Shown in pieces: positions 16,790-25,252 of a stretch of DNA of 64,000 nucleotides (positions within the stretch are counted from its first letter, which is position 1; every line of letters begins with the position of its first letter). The position numbers and the translations under genes are program-made. The stretch comes from Burkholderiales bacterium Ga0077547 (GTDB lineage: Bacteria; Pseudomonadota; Gammaproteobacteria; Burkholderiales; Burkholderiaceae_C): the NCBI GenBank assembly GCA_001464195.1, contig LNEY01000007.1, positions 1 to 64,000 of the forward strand, given 5' to 3'. The notes under the pieces were generated by a model. That model saw nothing but the letters and a program-made list of their open reading frames with translations, was not told the origin of the DNA and did not search any database.

Positions 16790-17268
16790 TCGAACTGTCA
16801 GCCTGCGTCGGCCTTGGTGCCAACCTGGGCGATACGCGGGCGGTGCTGTCAGCGGCTTACGCGCAATTGCAGCAATTGCCCGGCACGTGCCGTCACCGCT
16901 GCTCACCTTGGTTCTGCAGCGCGCCGGTCGACGCAGGTGGGCCGGACTACCTGAACGCGGTGGCCTGCTTCGACACCACCCTGTCACCACAGGCATTGCT
17001 GGAGGCACTGCAAGCCATCGAGCACGGTCATGGGCGCGAACGCCCTTACCGCAATGCGCCACGCACACTCGATCTGGATTTGTTGCTCTACGGGCAACAA
17101 CAAATCGAGACGCCTACGCTGACCGTGCCGCACCCTCGGATGCACGAGCGCGCCTTCGTGCTGCTTCCGCTGGCAGCATTGCTGCCCGATGCAGTGATTC
17201 CCGGACGCGGGCCCGTCAGTACGCTGATGGCGTCGGTGGCGGGGCAGTCGGTGTGGCGGGCTGACTGA
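16786..17268 (+). CDS. folK: HPPK, folate biosynthesis pyrophosphokinase
   Basis: A 160-residue 2-amino-4-hydroxy-6-hydroxymethyldihydropteridine pyrophosphokinase, which activates the pterin for condensation with p-aminobenzoate. Motifs: GLGANLGD near the N-terminus, a QAIEHGHGRERPYRNAPRTL stretch and DLDLLLYG in the middle, and VPHPRMHERAFVLLPLAA near the C-terminus. The start GTG overlaps the pcnB stop by 4 nt. The last 53 nt overlap the 3' end of the convergent small membrane protein gene. Length and motifs are normal. folP and folB are not nearby; pcnB-folK pairing is common in proteobacteria. Confidence 0.95.
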   Translation: MIELSACVGLGANLGDTRAVLSAAYAQLQQLPGTCRHRCSPWFCSAPVDAGGPDYLNAVACFDTTLSPQALLEALQAIEHGHGRERPYRNAPRTLDLDLLLYGQQQIETPTLTVPHPRMHERAFVLLPLAALLPDAVIPGRGPVSTLMASVAGQSVWRAD

Positions 17269-17725
17269 CGGACGCAGCTTCGGTTTCTGCCTCGTGCTCG
17301 AAGTAGCGCTGTGTGCTGAAGGCGATGGTCGCCATCAGCACGCCCGCACCGACCAACAGGGCCAGTATCACACCGAGGACGGCGGCCCAGCCGCTGCGAG
17401 AAGCCGCGCGGCCTCCATTGAATCGGGTGTTCCATTTTTCGTCGCTGGTCAGGCCGTAGACGATGGCGCAGAGCATCGAGGCCGTAATCGTGCAACCCAC
17501 AAACGGAATCAGCACCCACGCCAGCTGGTCGTCCTGGCCCAGCGACTGCGCCCGCATCACGCCGTACAGACCGACCAGCGTAGGCAGCGGATGCAGCCAG
17601 CCGAGCAGGTCGCGAAATCCATGCAGGTAGAAGCGATGCCAACCCATCGTCCCCCCGACGATGGCGATCCAGGTGGCGAAGGTCTTCGATTTGTCAGCGG
17701 ATACGGTCGGTTCGATGGTCGTCAT
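17216..17725 (-). CDS. Small membrane protein, TM2-domain-like
   Basis: A 169-residue protein of uncertain function. After a short polar N-terminus comes TWIAIVGGTMGWHRFYLHGF, resembling TM2-type domains (GxxGxHRFY motif). Hydrophobic segments follow at about residues 43-60, 70-92 and 113-135, then an Ala/Thr/Pro-rich tail. It is convergent with folK, overlapping its last 53 nt. The overlap is in the tail, so the last residues may be under two constraints. No ligand or enzymatic motif is seen. The start ATG is near the plus-strand spacer that precedes rpsP. Confidence 0.65.
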   Translation of the reverse strand: MTTIEPTVSADKSKTFATWIAIVGGTMGWHRFYLHGFRDLLGWLHPLPTLVGLYGVMRAQSLGQDDQLAWVLIPFVGCTITASMLCAIVYGLTSDEKWNTRFNGGRAASRSGWAAVLGVILALLVGAGVLMATIAFSTQRYFEHEAETEAASVSQPATPTAPPPTPSAY

Positions 17726-18050
17726 TCCTTGAGTTGGGGTGTCGATTCTGCGCCCGCGCTAGCCCCCCAACCTGCAACGAGAGGATGCTCGTCAGCGCCG
17801 TGATGTCTTTAGCGCGGTGGGCACGAATCAGCGATGAGGATGTCGCGAGCTTGGCAAGGTCCGGACGGTCCAGCTTAGAATCGAGGGTTCACGTGACGGC
17901 TGATAGGTGCCTGGGGCTTTGGTGCGCTGGGGCCCGTCGGCGTATCTACGGCACTGATCTTTGTCGTGGCCCTGCGGCTGCGGCGTCATGTTCTGCGCGA
18001 CCGGAGTGTCTCCCGGATGCGGCGGGCAACCCATCATTCAAGGAAATACC
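17726..18050 (+). promoter_or_regulatory. Spacer with candidate promoter of the rpsP operon
   Basis: A 325-nt noncoding stretch between the divergent membrane protein gene and rpsP. A possible -10 TAGAAT (17876-17881) follows a TTGGCA (17851-17856) with a 19-nt spacer, slightly long. The remaining roughly 170 nt to the rpsP ATG would be a leader. I found no convincing hairpin or riboswitch there. A purine-rich aaggaaatacc just before the ATG provides the ribosome binding site. Confidence 0.4.
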
Positions 18051-18302
18051 ATGGTTGTGATTCGACTCGCTCGCGGCGGCGCCAAGAAGCGCCCGTTCTT
18101 CAACATCGTCGTCACCGACTCGCGCATCCGCCGGGACGGCCGCTTCATCGAACGCGTCGGGTTCTACAACCCGGTCGCCTCGGGTGGCGAGCAGCCCCTG
18201 CGCGTCGCTTTCGACCGCATCGACTACTGGGCTGGCAACGGCGCGCAGTTGTCGCCGACAGTGGCACGGCTGGTCGAGCAGGCCAAGGCCGCGACGGCCT
18301 GA
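18051..18302 (+). CDS. rpsP: 30S ribosomal protein S16
   Basis: An 83-residue basic protein with the S16 sequence start [20 protein letters not shown], followed by [21 protein letters not shown] and a [18 protein letters not shown] segment. It binds 16S rRNA and stabilises the 30S body. The ATG at 18051 follows an AAGGA-type ribosome binding site; a longer frame upstream is not S16-like. First gene of the rpsP-rimM-trmD-rplS operon, the canonical proteobacterial order. Confidence 0.97.
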   Translation: MVVIRLARGGAKKRPFFNIVVTDSRIRRDGRFIERVGFYNPVASGGEQPLRVAFDRIDYWAGNGAQLSPTVARLVEQAKAATA

Positions 18303-18355
18303 GTCTGAATTGATCGTCGGCGTCACCGACCCGTTCGACGCGCCGGGTGCAGCCC

Positions 18356-18940
18356 ATGGCTGATCCCGGTGCCGGCGCGGTGCCTTGGCCCGACGATGCG
18401 ATCGAGGTGGGCATCATCATCGATGCCTGGGGCGTCAAGGGCTGGTTCAAGGTCAAACCGTTCGCTGCGGATCCGCAGGCGCTGTTCTCCTCGAAGCGCT
18501 GGCTGCTGAAGCCACCAGAGTCGATCGGCCCGAGGTCGGTCGTCAACACCGCGCCTTTGCCCCCGCTGCTGAAGATCGTGACCGCCAAGGATCACGGAGA
18601 TCTGGTGGTCGCCCAAGCGCAGGATATCGTCGATCGCCCTGGTGCTGAGACCTTGCGTGGTGCGCGTGTCTACGTCCCGCGCAGCAGTTTCCCGACGGCA
18701 CCACCCGATGAGTACTACTGGGTCGACCTGGTTGGCCTCGCGGTGATCAACCGTCAGGGCGAGCACCTCGGGGAGGTGGTGGGACTGATCGATACAGGCC
18801 CGCACAGCGTGCTGAGGGTGGCTGCTACCGGTGTGACCGCCGAAGCCGATCAACGTCTGATCCCTTTTGTCGCCGCTTTCGTCGATGCGGTCAGCTTGCC
18901 CGAGCGACGCATCACCGTCGACTGGGGCCTCGATTACTGA
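18356..18940 (+). CDS. rimM: Ribosome maturation factor RimM
   Basis: A 194-residue 30S assembly factor that binds S19 and aids 16S rRNA processing. An N-terminal RimM barrel (EVGIIIDAWGVKGWFKVKPF) is followed by a C-terminal PRC-barrel (PPDEYYWVDLVGLAVINRQG) ending RLIPFVAAFVDAVSLPERRI and VDWGLDY. The ATG at 18356 is preferred over the GTG 9 nt upstream. It lies 53 nt after rpsP and 19 nt before trmD in the same operon. The N-terminus carries an extra Pro/Ala-rich stretch before the barrel. Confidence 0.95.
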   Translation: MADPGAGAVPWPDDAIEVGIIIDAWGVKGWFKVKPFAADPQALFSSKRWLLKPPESIGPRSVVNTAPLPPLLKIVTAKDHGDLVVAQAQDIVDRPGAETLRGARVYVPRSSFPTAPPDEYYWVDLVGLAVINRQGEHLGEVVGLIDTGPHSVLRVAATGVTAEADQRLIPFVAAFVDAVSLPERRITVDWGLDY

Positions 18941-18959
18941 CCGTCGAGCCGACGCTGCC

Positions 18960-19748
18960 ATGCGATTCGACGTCATCACGCTGTTTCCCGAGCTGTTTGA
19001 GCCGCACCTGATCCACGGCATCACGCGGCGGGCCTATGAGTCTGCGCAAGTGGATGTGCGGCTGTGGGCGCTGCGCGATTTCGCCGATGGCCAGTACCGC
19101 CGCGTCGACGACCGGCCCTACGGCGGTGGCCCGGGCATGGTGTTGCTGGCCGAGCCGCTCGAGCGCGCTCTGGCTGCCGTGCGCGCCGGGCGCGATGGCG
19201 ACGCCGTTGGCGCAGCAGATGCGGTTCACACGCGAGCGCCGGTTATCCATTTCACCCCCACCGGCCGACGCATCGATCAGGCCCTGGTGCGCGAGATCGC
19301 CGCGGGTCCTGGCGCTGTGCTCCTGTGCGGCCGCTATGAGGGCATCGACCAGCGCGTGCTCGACCGCCATGTGGATGTCGAGCTGAGCCTTGGCGACTTC
19401 GTCCTGTCAGGCGGTGAACTGCCCGCCTTGGCGCTGCTCGATGCGGTGGCCCGGCTGCAGGACGGCGTGCTCGGGGATGCGCACTCGCATCAACAAGACA
19501 GCTTTTCCGACGGATTGCTTGAAGGGCCGCATTACAGCCGCCCCGAGAACCTGGTGACCGACGACGGCTCACTGCCGATTCCGCCGGTGTTGCTGTCGGG
19601 CCATCATGGCCGCATTGCGCGCTGGCGCCGTGAGCAGTCGCTGGCTTTGACGGCACGCCGTCGACCCGATCTGATCGTTCTTGCACGGGCCGCCCAGCAA
19701 CTCAGTGCAGAAGACGAGCGATTTTTGGCGAGTCTCGGGATATACTAG
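18960..19748 (+). CDS. trmD: tRNA (guanine-N1)-methyltransferase TrmD
   Basis: A 262-residue SPOUT enzyme methylating G37 of tRNAs with SAM, needed for reading-frame maintenance. It starts MRFDVITLFPELFEPHLIHG. The YRRVDDRPYGGGPGMVLLAEPL segment and the knotted SAM site LLCGRYEGIDQRVLDRHVDV with LSLGDFVLSGGELPAL are complete. RPENLVTDDGSLPIPPVLLS lies in the C-terminal helical domain. The ATG at 18960 was chosen because upstream in-frame codons overlap rimM. Third gene of the ribosomal operon. Confidence 0.97.
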   Translation: MRFDVITLFPELFEPHLIHGITRRAYESAQVDVRLWALRDFADGQYRRVDDRPYGGGPGMVLLAEPLERALAAVRAGRDGDAVGAADAVHTRAPVIHFTPTGRRIDQALVREIAAGPGAVLLCGRYEGIDQRVLDRHVDVELSLGDFVLSGGELPALALLDAVARLQDGVLGDAHSHQQDSFSDGLLEGPHYSRPENLVTDDGSLPIPPVLLSGHHGRIARWRREQSLALTARRRPDLIVLARAAQQLSAEDERFLASLGIY

Positions 19749-19854
19749 AGGGCTTTTCTGATCCTCTGCCACGTCCGGCCGCGCGTTGTCACTTCGCGTC
19801 GCAGGTCCGGAACAATTCCTCCACCCAGCGTGGGCAAGATCACACGGAGAAACC

Positions 19855-20208
19855 ATGGACCTGATCCAAACCCTCGAGCAAGAGGAAATTGCCCGTCTGA
19901 ACAAGACCATCCCGGCGTTCGCGCCCGGTGACACGGTCATCGTCAACGTGAACGTTGTCGAAGGCACTCGCAAGCGCGTGCAGGCATACGAAGGTGTCGT
20001 GATTGCCAAGCGCAATCGCGGCCTCAACTCCAGCTTCATCGCCCGCAAGATCTCCAGCGGTGAAGGCGTCGAGCGCACCTTCCAGCTGTACAGCCCGTTG
20101 ATCGCGTCGATCGAAGTCAAGCGCCGCGGTGATGTTCGCCGTGCCAAGCTGTATTACCTCCGCCAGCGCTCGGGCAAGTCGGCACGTATCAAGGAAAAAT
20201 TGGCCTGA
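19855..20208 (+). CDS. rplS: 50S ribosomal protein L19
   Basis: A 117-residue protein with the L19 signature: [60 protein letters not shown] and [20 protein letters not shown]. It sits at the 30S-50S interface. The ATG at 19855 follows gagaaacc. The 106-nt gap after trmD has no stem strong enough to be called an attenuator. Last gene of the rpsP operon, followed by a clear terminator. Confidence 0.97.
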   Translation: MDLIQTLEQEEIARLNKTIPAFAPGDTVIVNVNVVEGTRKRVQAYEGVVIAKRNRGLNSSFIARKISSGEGVERTFQLYSPLIASIEVKRRGDVRRAKLYYLRQRSGKSARIKEKLA

Positions 20209-20283
20209 CCGGTAGCGCACAGCCAATTTTCGACGCGACCTGGCGCAGCCGGCTGCGTCGGAAGCTGGCTAAAGGCTGAACCG

Positions 20284-20308
20284 AAGCCGCCTTTCGAGGC
20301 GGCTTTTT
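20284..20308 (+). terminator. Terminator of the rpsP-rimM-trmD-rplS operon
   Basis: Stem AAGCCGCC (20284-20291) / GGCGGCTT (20298-20305) with a 6-nt loop, followed by a T tract to 20308. It lies 75 nt after the rplS stop and just before the Nudix gene. Confidence 0.85.
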
Positions 20309-20325
20309 CAATTCCGAGGACCTCG

Positions 20326-21012
20326 ATGCCGTTGAACTTTGATCCGCAACAGTGCCCCGTGCTGGCGATCGATGATCACCTGCCTGCGGTGCCGCGTGAT
20401 CGGCTCGTGGTGCCCGCGTTGCGCGGCCGATTCGAGCGTTCGCCCGTGTGGCAGCCCGAGCGTGTGGCCGATCGACAACCGCTGCCGAGGTCACTGGTGC
20501 ATGCGTCGGTACTGATGCCTCTGATCCTTCGTGGCGACGACATCACGGTGCTGCTGACGCAGCGGTCCGAGCGTCTCAGCGACCACCCGGGTCAGATCAG
20601 CTTCCCCGGTGGCCGTGCAGAGCCACAGGACGCAAGTCCGATTGCGACCGCGCTGCGCGAAGCCGAGGAAGAAGTCGGACTGACACACGACTTCATCCAG
20701 GTGCTGGGCACCTTGCCGCACTACACCACTGTGACTGGCTACGTCGTCACGCCGGTGGTGGGCCTGGTGCAGCCGGGGTTCAGCTTGCAGGTGGATTCCT
20801 CCGAGGTCGCGGAGGTATTCGAGGTTCCGCTGGCCTACCTGATGTCGCCTGCCCATCACCGCCGGCATGCGGTGGGCGAGGGCGACGAGGCCCGGGAGTT
20901 CCTGTCGATGCCATGGATGTCGCAGACAGCGGATGGTTTGCCGAAGTCGTATTTCATCTGGGGCGCTACCGCGGCGATGCTGCGCAATTTCTACCGATTC
21001 CTGTCGGCCTGA
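20326..21012 (+). CDS. Nudix hydrolase, CoA pyrophosphatase type
   Basis: A 228-residue Nudix protein. The Nudix box is complete: GGRAEPQDASPIATALREAE continuing EEVGL (GX5EX7REUXEEXGU), preceded by LTQRSERLSDHPGQISFPGG, which is the extra signature of the CoA-diphosphatase (NudL/YeaB) subgroup. It would cleave CoA or acyl-CoA to 3',5'-ADP and phosphopantetheine. The extended N-terminus (about 60 residues before the fold) is usual for proteobacterial members. It follows the rplS terminator closely, so it has its own promoter or relies on readthrough. The next gene lies 41 nt downstream. Confidence 0.9.
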   Translation: MPLNFDPQQCPVLAIDDHLPAVPRDRLVVPALRGRFERSPVWQPERVADRQPLPRSLVHASVLMPLILRGDDITVLLTQRSERLSDHPGQISFPGGRAEPQDASPIATALREAEEEVGLTHDFIQVLGTLPHYTTVTGYVVTPVVGLVQPGFSLQVDSSEVAEVFEVPLAYLMSPAHHRRHAVGEGDEAREFLSMPWMSQTADGLPKSYFIWGATAAMLRNFYRFLSA

Positions 21013-21053
21013 TCTGCCCAGGGGCGAGCGAGCGACCGCTATCATCGGCCGCG

Positions 21054-22043
21054 ATGAGCCTTTTTTCGGTCCTCCTGGCGCTGCTGCTCGAACAGCTCAA
21101 ACCCCTGCAGCGCGGCACGGCGATTCACTCGGCGATGACTTCCTGGCAGCGCTGGGTGGGTCGCAACTTCGACGCAGGCCGTGACCATCACGCCTGGGTG
21201 GTGTGGATCATCACGGTCGTCTTGCCGGGCTTGCTGGTGTGGTTGGTTCATGCGGGCATCACACATTACAGCCTGCTCCTCGGGCTGGTGTGGAATGTGG
21301 CGGTTCTCTACCTCACGCTGGGCTTTCGCCAGTTCAGCCACTACTTCACCGACATCCGCGACGCACTCGACCGCGAGGACGAGACCGAAGCCCGTCGCCT
21401 GCTGACCGAATGGCGCCACCTCGACGTGAGCGAGTTGCCGCGTACCGAGCTGCTGCGCCATGTGATCGAGCATTCGCTCCTGGCCGCTCACCGCCACGTG
21501 TTCGGCGTGTTCTTCTGGTTTGTGGTGTTGTCCTCGCTCGGCTTAGGCCCGGCTGGCGCCGTGCTGTATCGCTGTGCCGAGTTCGCGAGCCGTTACTGGG
21601 CTTATCGCAGCCGCACCATCGGTGAGCCGACCAACGAGCGGCTGATGGCGTTGTCTCAGCGGTTGTTCGGCCTGATGGACCGGATTCCGGCACGGCTGAC
21701 CGCCTTTGGCTTCGCAGTGGTCGGCAACTTCGAGGAGGCGATCAACGGCTGGCGCCGCGATGCCGAGCTGTGGCTGCATCCAAACGAAGGCATCATTCTT
21801 GCCGCCGCGGCCGGTGCTGTGGGCGTGCAACTGGGTGGCACGGCCGCGCCGGGCGTGACACCTGATCGCTCCAAGACCTTCGACAAAGGCGTCGGCTTCG
21901 AAGACTTGGCAGCTGTGGGCTCCACATCCGGCACGACGCCGGTGCTTGGTCATCTGCGCAGCATCGTGGGTCTGGTCTGGCGCTCGGTGATCTTGTGGAT
22001 GCTGCTGCTCGCCTTGTTGACGCTGGCCAATCTGGTGGGGTGA
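21054..22043 (+). CDS. CobD/CbiB-AmpE-like integral membrane protein
   Basis: A 329-residue membrane protein of the CobD/CbiB superfamily as found in betaproteobacteria lacking a cobalamin cluster here. Features: MSLFSVLLALLLEQLKPLQ at the N-terminus, hydrophobic helices near residues 45-85, 145-175 and at the C-terminus, and conserved blocks YLTLGFRQFSHYF, RSRTIGEPTNERLM and FAVVGNFEEAINGWR. No cobalamin genes adjoin it, so adenosylcobinamide synthesis is unlikely; an AmpE-like role is possible but unproven. The ATG at 21054 was chosen as the first start after the Nudix stop. It is convergent with rsgA, their stops lying 10 nt apart. Confidence 0.8.
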   Translation: MSLFSVLLALLLEQLKPLQRGTAIHSAMTSWQRWVGRNFDAGRDHHAWVVWIITVVLPGLLVWLVHAGITHYSLLLGLVWNVAVLYLTLGFRQFSHYFTDIRDALDREDETEARRLLTEWRHLDVSELPRTELLRHVIEHSLLAAHRHVFGVFFWFVVLSSLGLGPAGAVLYRCAEFASRYWAYRSRTIGEPTNERLMALSQRLFGLMDRIPARLTAFGFAVVGNFEEAINGWRRDAELWLHPNEGIILAAAAGAVGVQLGGTAAPGVTPDRSKTFDKGVGFEDLAAVGSTSGTTPVLGHLRSIVGLVWRSVILWMLLLALLTLANLVG

Positions 22044-22053
22044 CCCCCCACGC

Positions 22054-22971
22054 CTACCAGCGGGTGCCTTCGAGCTCCTGTCGGATCTCGCCGTAGATGC
22101 GGTAGCGCGACTCGCTGATGTCACCTTGCGCCAATGCCTCGCGCACGCCGCAGCCTGGTTCTTGCCGATGGGTGCAGTTGTAGAAGCGACAACGCGTCGA
22201 GGCCTCACGCAGGTCGGGCATCAGGGCCGGCAGTTTTTGCACATCGACCTGCTTCAGGCCGAATTCCTGGAAACCCGGCGAGTCGATCAGGCCGGTGCGG
22301 CGGTCGATGTCCAACCAGTACCACTGAGTCGACGTGGTGGTGTGGCGTCCCGAGTTCAGCGCCTGCGACACCTCGCCCACTTGCGCGCGGGCATCGGGCG
22401 CCAGCAGGTTGATCAGCGTGCTCTTGCCGGTCCCACTGGGTCCGAGCACGAGCGAGGCTTGGCCGGACATCAGCGGCAGCAGCAGCGCGCGAGACGCCTC
22501 GGGCTGGGTCTTCAGCGCCACCTCCAGCACCCGATAGCCCATGGTCTTGTACGGCTTCAGTCGCTCACGCGCCGCGGCGATCTGCGGCAGGTCAGACTTG
22601 TTCAACAGGATGCTCGCCGCAATGCCGGCGCTCTCGGCGGCGATCAGCGCACGCGCCAGTTGCGATTCGCTGAACACCGGCTCGCTGGCCACCATCACCA
22701 GCACCTGGTCGAGGTTGGCAGCAAAGGCCTTGGTCTTCCATTCATCCTGGCGAAACAGCAGGTTGCGTCGCGGCTCCAGTTCTTCGATCACTCCCTCGTC
22801 GCCACTGATCTGCCAGCGCACCCGGTCGCCAACAACGCACAGGCTCTTCTTGCCGCGCGGATGGCAGATGGTCCGTGCCCCAGCCTCCGATTCGACGACG
22901 TAGTGGCGGCCGAAGCCCGAGACCACCAGCCCTGAGGTCGTCAGCGCGTCGTCGGCTTTCGCCTTGCTCAA
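22054..22971 (-). CDS. rsgA: Ribosome small-subunit-dependent GTPase RsgA
   Basis: A 305-residue circularly permuted GTPase that helps mature the 30S subunit. An N-terminal OB fold (about 10-75) precedes the G domain with motif order G4 (NKSDL), G1 (GPSGTGKSTLIN), then G3 (DSPGF), which is diagnostic. The C-terminal zinc site is seen as C..C near RCRFYNCTHRQEPGC. Start MSKAKADDALTTSGLVV. It is convergent with the CobD-like gene and lies 13 nt after the M48 protease stop, so M48-rsgA are probably cotranscribed, as in other Burkholderiales. Confidence 0.96.
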   Translation of the reverse strand: MSKAKADDALTTSGLVVSGFGRHYVVESEAGARTICHPRGKKSLCVVGDRVRWQISGDEGVIEELEPRRNLLFRQDEWKTKAFAANLDQVLVMVASEPVFSESQLARALIAAESAGIAASILLNKSDLPQIAAARERLKPYKTMGYRVLEVALKTQPEASRALLLPLMSGQASLVLGPSGTGKSTLINLLAPDARAQVGEVSQALNSGRHTTTSTQWYWLDIDRRTGLIDSPGFQEFGLKQVDVQKLPALMPDLREASTRCRFYNCTHRQEPGCGVREALAQGDISESRYRIYGEIRQELEGTRW

Positions 22972-22984
22972 GGCGTCGATCCGG

Positions 22985-24268
22985 TCATGTGGCGGTGGCC
23001 GGTGTCTGCATGGCCGCCAGCCGTTCAGCGGCCGGTGGGTGCGAGTAATAGAAGCGGGCGTACAACGGGTCTGGTGTCAGCGTCGACGCGTTGTCCTTGT
23101 AGAGCTTGAGCAGGGCCGACGACAGATCGCGCCCGCTGGCGTGTGCGCAGGCGTAAGCATCGGCCTCGAATTCGTGGCGCCGGGACAAGCCGGCGAACAG
23201 CGGCGACACGAAGAAGCTGAACACCGGCACGATCAGCATGAACAGCAGCAGGGCCACCGCGTCGTTCGACGCTGTCATCGACGGCTGCACACCGAAGGCC
23301 GTATAGAACCAGATCCGGTGCGATAGCCAGCCCAGGATCGCGAAGCCGACCAGGCTGATCGCGAACATCGAGGCGATGCGCTTGAGCACATGCCGGTGCT
23401 TGAAATGCCCCAGCTCGTGAGCCAGCACGGCCTCCACCTCGCCGGGCAGCAGCTTGTCGAGCAAGGTGTCAAAGAACACCACCCGCTTGGCCGCGCCGAA
23501 GCCGGTGAAGTAGGCATTGGCATGCGCCGAGCGCTTGCTACCGTCCATCACGAAGAAGCCCTTGGCGAAGAAGCCGCACTTCGCCATCAGCGCCTGTACA
23601 CGCGACTCGAGCGCGCTGTCAGCCAGCGGCTTGAATGTGTTGAACATGGGTGCAATCACCGTCGGGTAAAGCACCAGCGCCAGAAGGTTGAAACCCATCC
23701 ATGCGCCCCAGGCCCACAGCCACCAGAGCGTGCCGGTGCTGGCCATGATCCACAGCATGCCGGCCGCCAGTGGCAGGCCGATCAGTGCACCCAGCACGAT
23801 GCCCTTCAGCGCATCGACGAGGTACAGCCTCCAGGTGGTGCGGTTGAAACCAAAGGCCTGCTCGAGACGAAAGGTGCTGTACAGATCGAACGGCAGATCG
23901 AGCAGCGACCCAATCAGCACGAACGCGGCCAGCAGGGCGAGCTGGTAAGCCATGTCGCCGTAGGCCGGTTGAATCGATTCGCGGATCGCGTTGTTGAGCA
24001 CGCCGAGGCCGCCCAGTAAGGTCCAGCCGACCAGCACAGCAGCGCTGAAGGCCATGGTCCACAGACCGAAGCTGCCCTTGGCGAGGGTGTAGCGCGCGGC
24101 CAGGCGATGCGCATCCAGCGTGACGATGTCGGAGAACGCCGCGGGCACCGCATCGCTGTGCCGTGCCACGTGGCGCATCTGCCGCGCAGCAAGCCAGAAG
24201 CGGATCAGCAGGGAAATGACGAGGGCCGCGGCGAACAGCAGCGCAAGCAGCAAGGCAGGGTGGTTCAA
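22985..24268 (-). CDS. M48 family metalloprotease (Ste24-like)
   Basis: A 427-residue integral membrane zinc protease resembling CAAX prenyl protease 1/Ste24. The zinc motif HELGH is in VLAHELGHFKHRHVLKR, with the third ligand in SRRHEFEADAYA. Seven or so hydrophobic helices surround it. It begins LNHPALLLALLFAAALVISL from a TTG at 24266-24268; upstream in-frame codons would run into divergent orn and are not family-like. In bacteria these proteins serve envelope or membrane protein quality control; prenylated substrates are absent. It lies upstream of rsgA on the same strand. Confidence 0.88.
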   Translation of the reverse strand: MNHPALLLALLFAAALVISLLIRFWLAARQMRHVARHSDAVPAAFSDIVTLDAHRLAARYTLAKGSFGLWTMAFSAAVLVGWTLLGGLGVLNNAIRESIQPAYGDMAYQLALLAAFVLIGSLLDLPFDLYSTFRLEQAFGFNRTTWRLYLVDALKGIVLGALIGLPLAAGMLWIMASTGTLWWLWAWGAWMGFNLLALVLYPTVIAPMFNTFKPLADSALESRVQALMAKCGFFAKGFFVMDGSKRSAHANAYFTGFGAAKRVVFFDTLLDKLLPGEVEAVLAHELGHFKHRHVLKRIASMFAISLVGFAILGWLSHRIWFYTAFGVQPSMTASNDAVALLLFMLIVPVFSFFVSPLFAGLSRRHEFEADAYACAHASGRDLSSALLKLYKDNASTLTPDPLYARFYYSHPPAAERLAAMQTPATAT

Positions 24269-24361
24269 GGGAACTTCAGAGGGTGGCGTCGGAGCGCAGT
24301 GTAGGGCGCCGGGCCGCTGGATCGGGCCGCCGTAAGACAATCCCCGCAAGGAGCAAGCACC

Positions 24362-24902
24362 ATGACCACCCCCTTGGCAAAGAGCGACCAGAACCTGATC
24401 TGGATCGACCTCGAGATGACCGGGCTGCATCATCGAGATTGCGGTGATCGTCACCGATTCACAGCTGAATGTGCGCGTGGAAGGCCCGACGATCGCAGTC
24501 CATCAGAGTGATGCCGCACTGGACGGGATGGACGCCTGGAACAAGGGCACGCACGGTCGCAGTGGGCTGATCGATCGCGTCAAGGCATCGACCGTGGACG
24601 AGGCGCAGGCCGAGGCGCAGATCATCGCTTTTCTGGAGGCTTATGTGCCCAAAGGAAAATCACCCATGTGCGGCAACAGCATCTGCCAGGACCGCCGCTT
24701 TCTGGCCAAGACGATGCCCGCGCTGGAAGATTTCTTCCACTACCGCAACCTCGACGTCAGCACGCTGAAGGAACTGGCCAAACGCTGGAAGCCCGGCATC
24801 CTGGACGGCTTCAAGAAAGCCCAGGCCCACACCGCGCTGGCGGACATCCGCGAGTCGATCGAGGAACTGGCGTACTACCGCGAGCACTTTCTGGCGGCGT
24901 GA
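24362..24902 (+). pseudogene. orn: Oligoribonuclease, frameshifted by an apparent 17-nt deletion
   Basis: From the ATG at 24362 (good GGAG site upstream) the frame reads [22 protein letters not shown], containing the DEDDh exonuclease acids DLE. After the CTG at 24425-24427 it goes out of frame and stops early. The rest of Orn continues in another frame from 24429 ([15 protein letters not shown], then [30 protein letters not shown] and [21 protein letters not shown]) to the stop at 24902. Family proteins have about six residues between GL and IIEIAV; here one nucleotide replaces roughly 18. So 17 nt are missing. The downstream GTG frame at 24444 lacks the catalytic DLE. Orn is essential in many proteobacteria, so a sequencing or assembly error is a real alternative. 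Confidence 0.8.
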
Positions 24903-24966
24903 TCCGACGGTCTGTCTGTTGAGATCAGTCTGGGAGCGCTGCGCCGGGCCGCTGTGTTCCGTTCAT

Positions 24967-24988
24967 GCCCGGGGGCAGAGCCCCGGGC
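24967..24988. repeat. GC-rich hairpin after orn
   Basis: GCCCGGGG (24967-24974) and CCCCGGGC (24981-24988) form a perfect 8-bp stem with a 6-nt loop. There is no T tract, so it is more likely part of the repeat cluster than an intrinsic terminator. Confidence 0.6.
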
Positions 24989-25000
24989 GCTCGCCAGGCA

Positions 25001-25023
25001 CAAACAGTCCAGTGGACTGTTTG
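25001..25023. repeat. Perfect 10-3-10 palindrome
   Basis: CAAACAGTCC, AGT, GGACTGTTTG: two exact 10-nt inverted arms around 3 nt. It lies inside the orn-trpS noncoding region, with the larger interleaved repeats just to its right. It could be a protein-binding site or a REP-like unit. Confidence 0.7.
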
Positions 25024-25045
25024 AGTCCGGGCTCTCTCCCCCGGG

Positions 25046-25252
25046 CCGGCCCTCCTCCTTACTTCACTCCACACAGCGGCCCACCGCAGCGCTCCTGTCA
25101 CCACCGAAGCGGATGGGGTTTGAAGCCTTCGCATGCAGCGGTGGTTCTGCCTGCCGAGGGCGTGGGGTGACCGGCACAGCGAAGTAAAGGAGGAGGGCCG
25201 GATCGGCTTATTCGAAGCGTTCGCGGAGCCGGTCACCCCGCGCCCTCGGCAG
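25046..25252. repeat. Interleaved long inverted repeats (intergenic repeat element)
   Basis: Two inverted-repeat pairs interlock. Pair A: 25046-25065 and 25181-25201, matching except for one inserted T, sharing the core ggccctcctcctt / aaggaggagggcc. Pair B: 25151-25175 and 25228-25252, 24 of 25 positions complementary. The left arm of B lies inside the span of A and the right arm of A lies inside the span of B, so both stems cannot form as simple nested hairpins. The 398-nt orn-trpS gap (24903-25300) contains no supported gene. The sequence looks like a dispersed BIME/REP-type or MITE-derived element of Burkholderiales. Confidence 0.7.

Noticed and set aside
24444-24902. A shorter, intact Orn gene starting at GTG 24444
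   Set aside because: It would lack the N-terminal DLE metal ligands required by DEDDh exonucleases, and a good ATG with ribosome binding site exists upstream in another frame. Treated as a disrupted gene.
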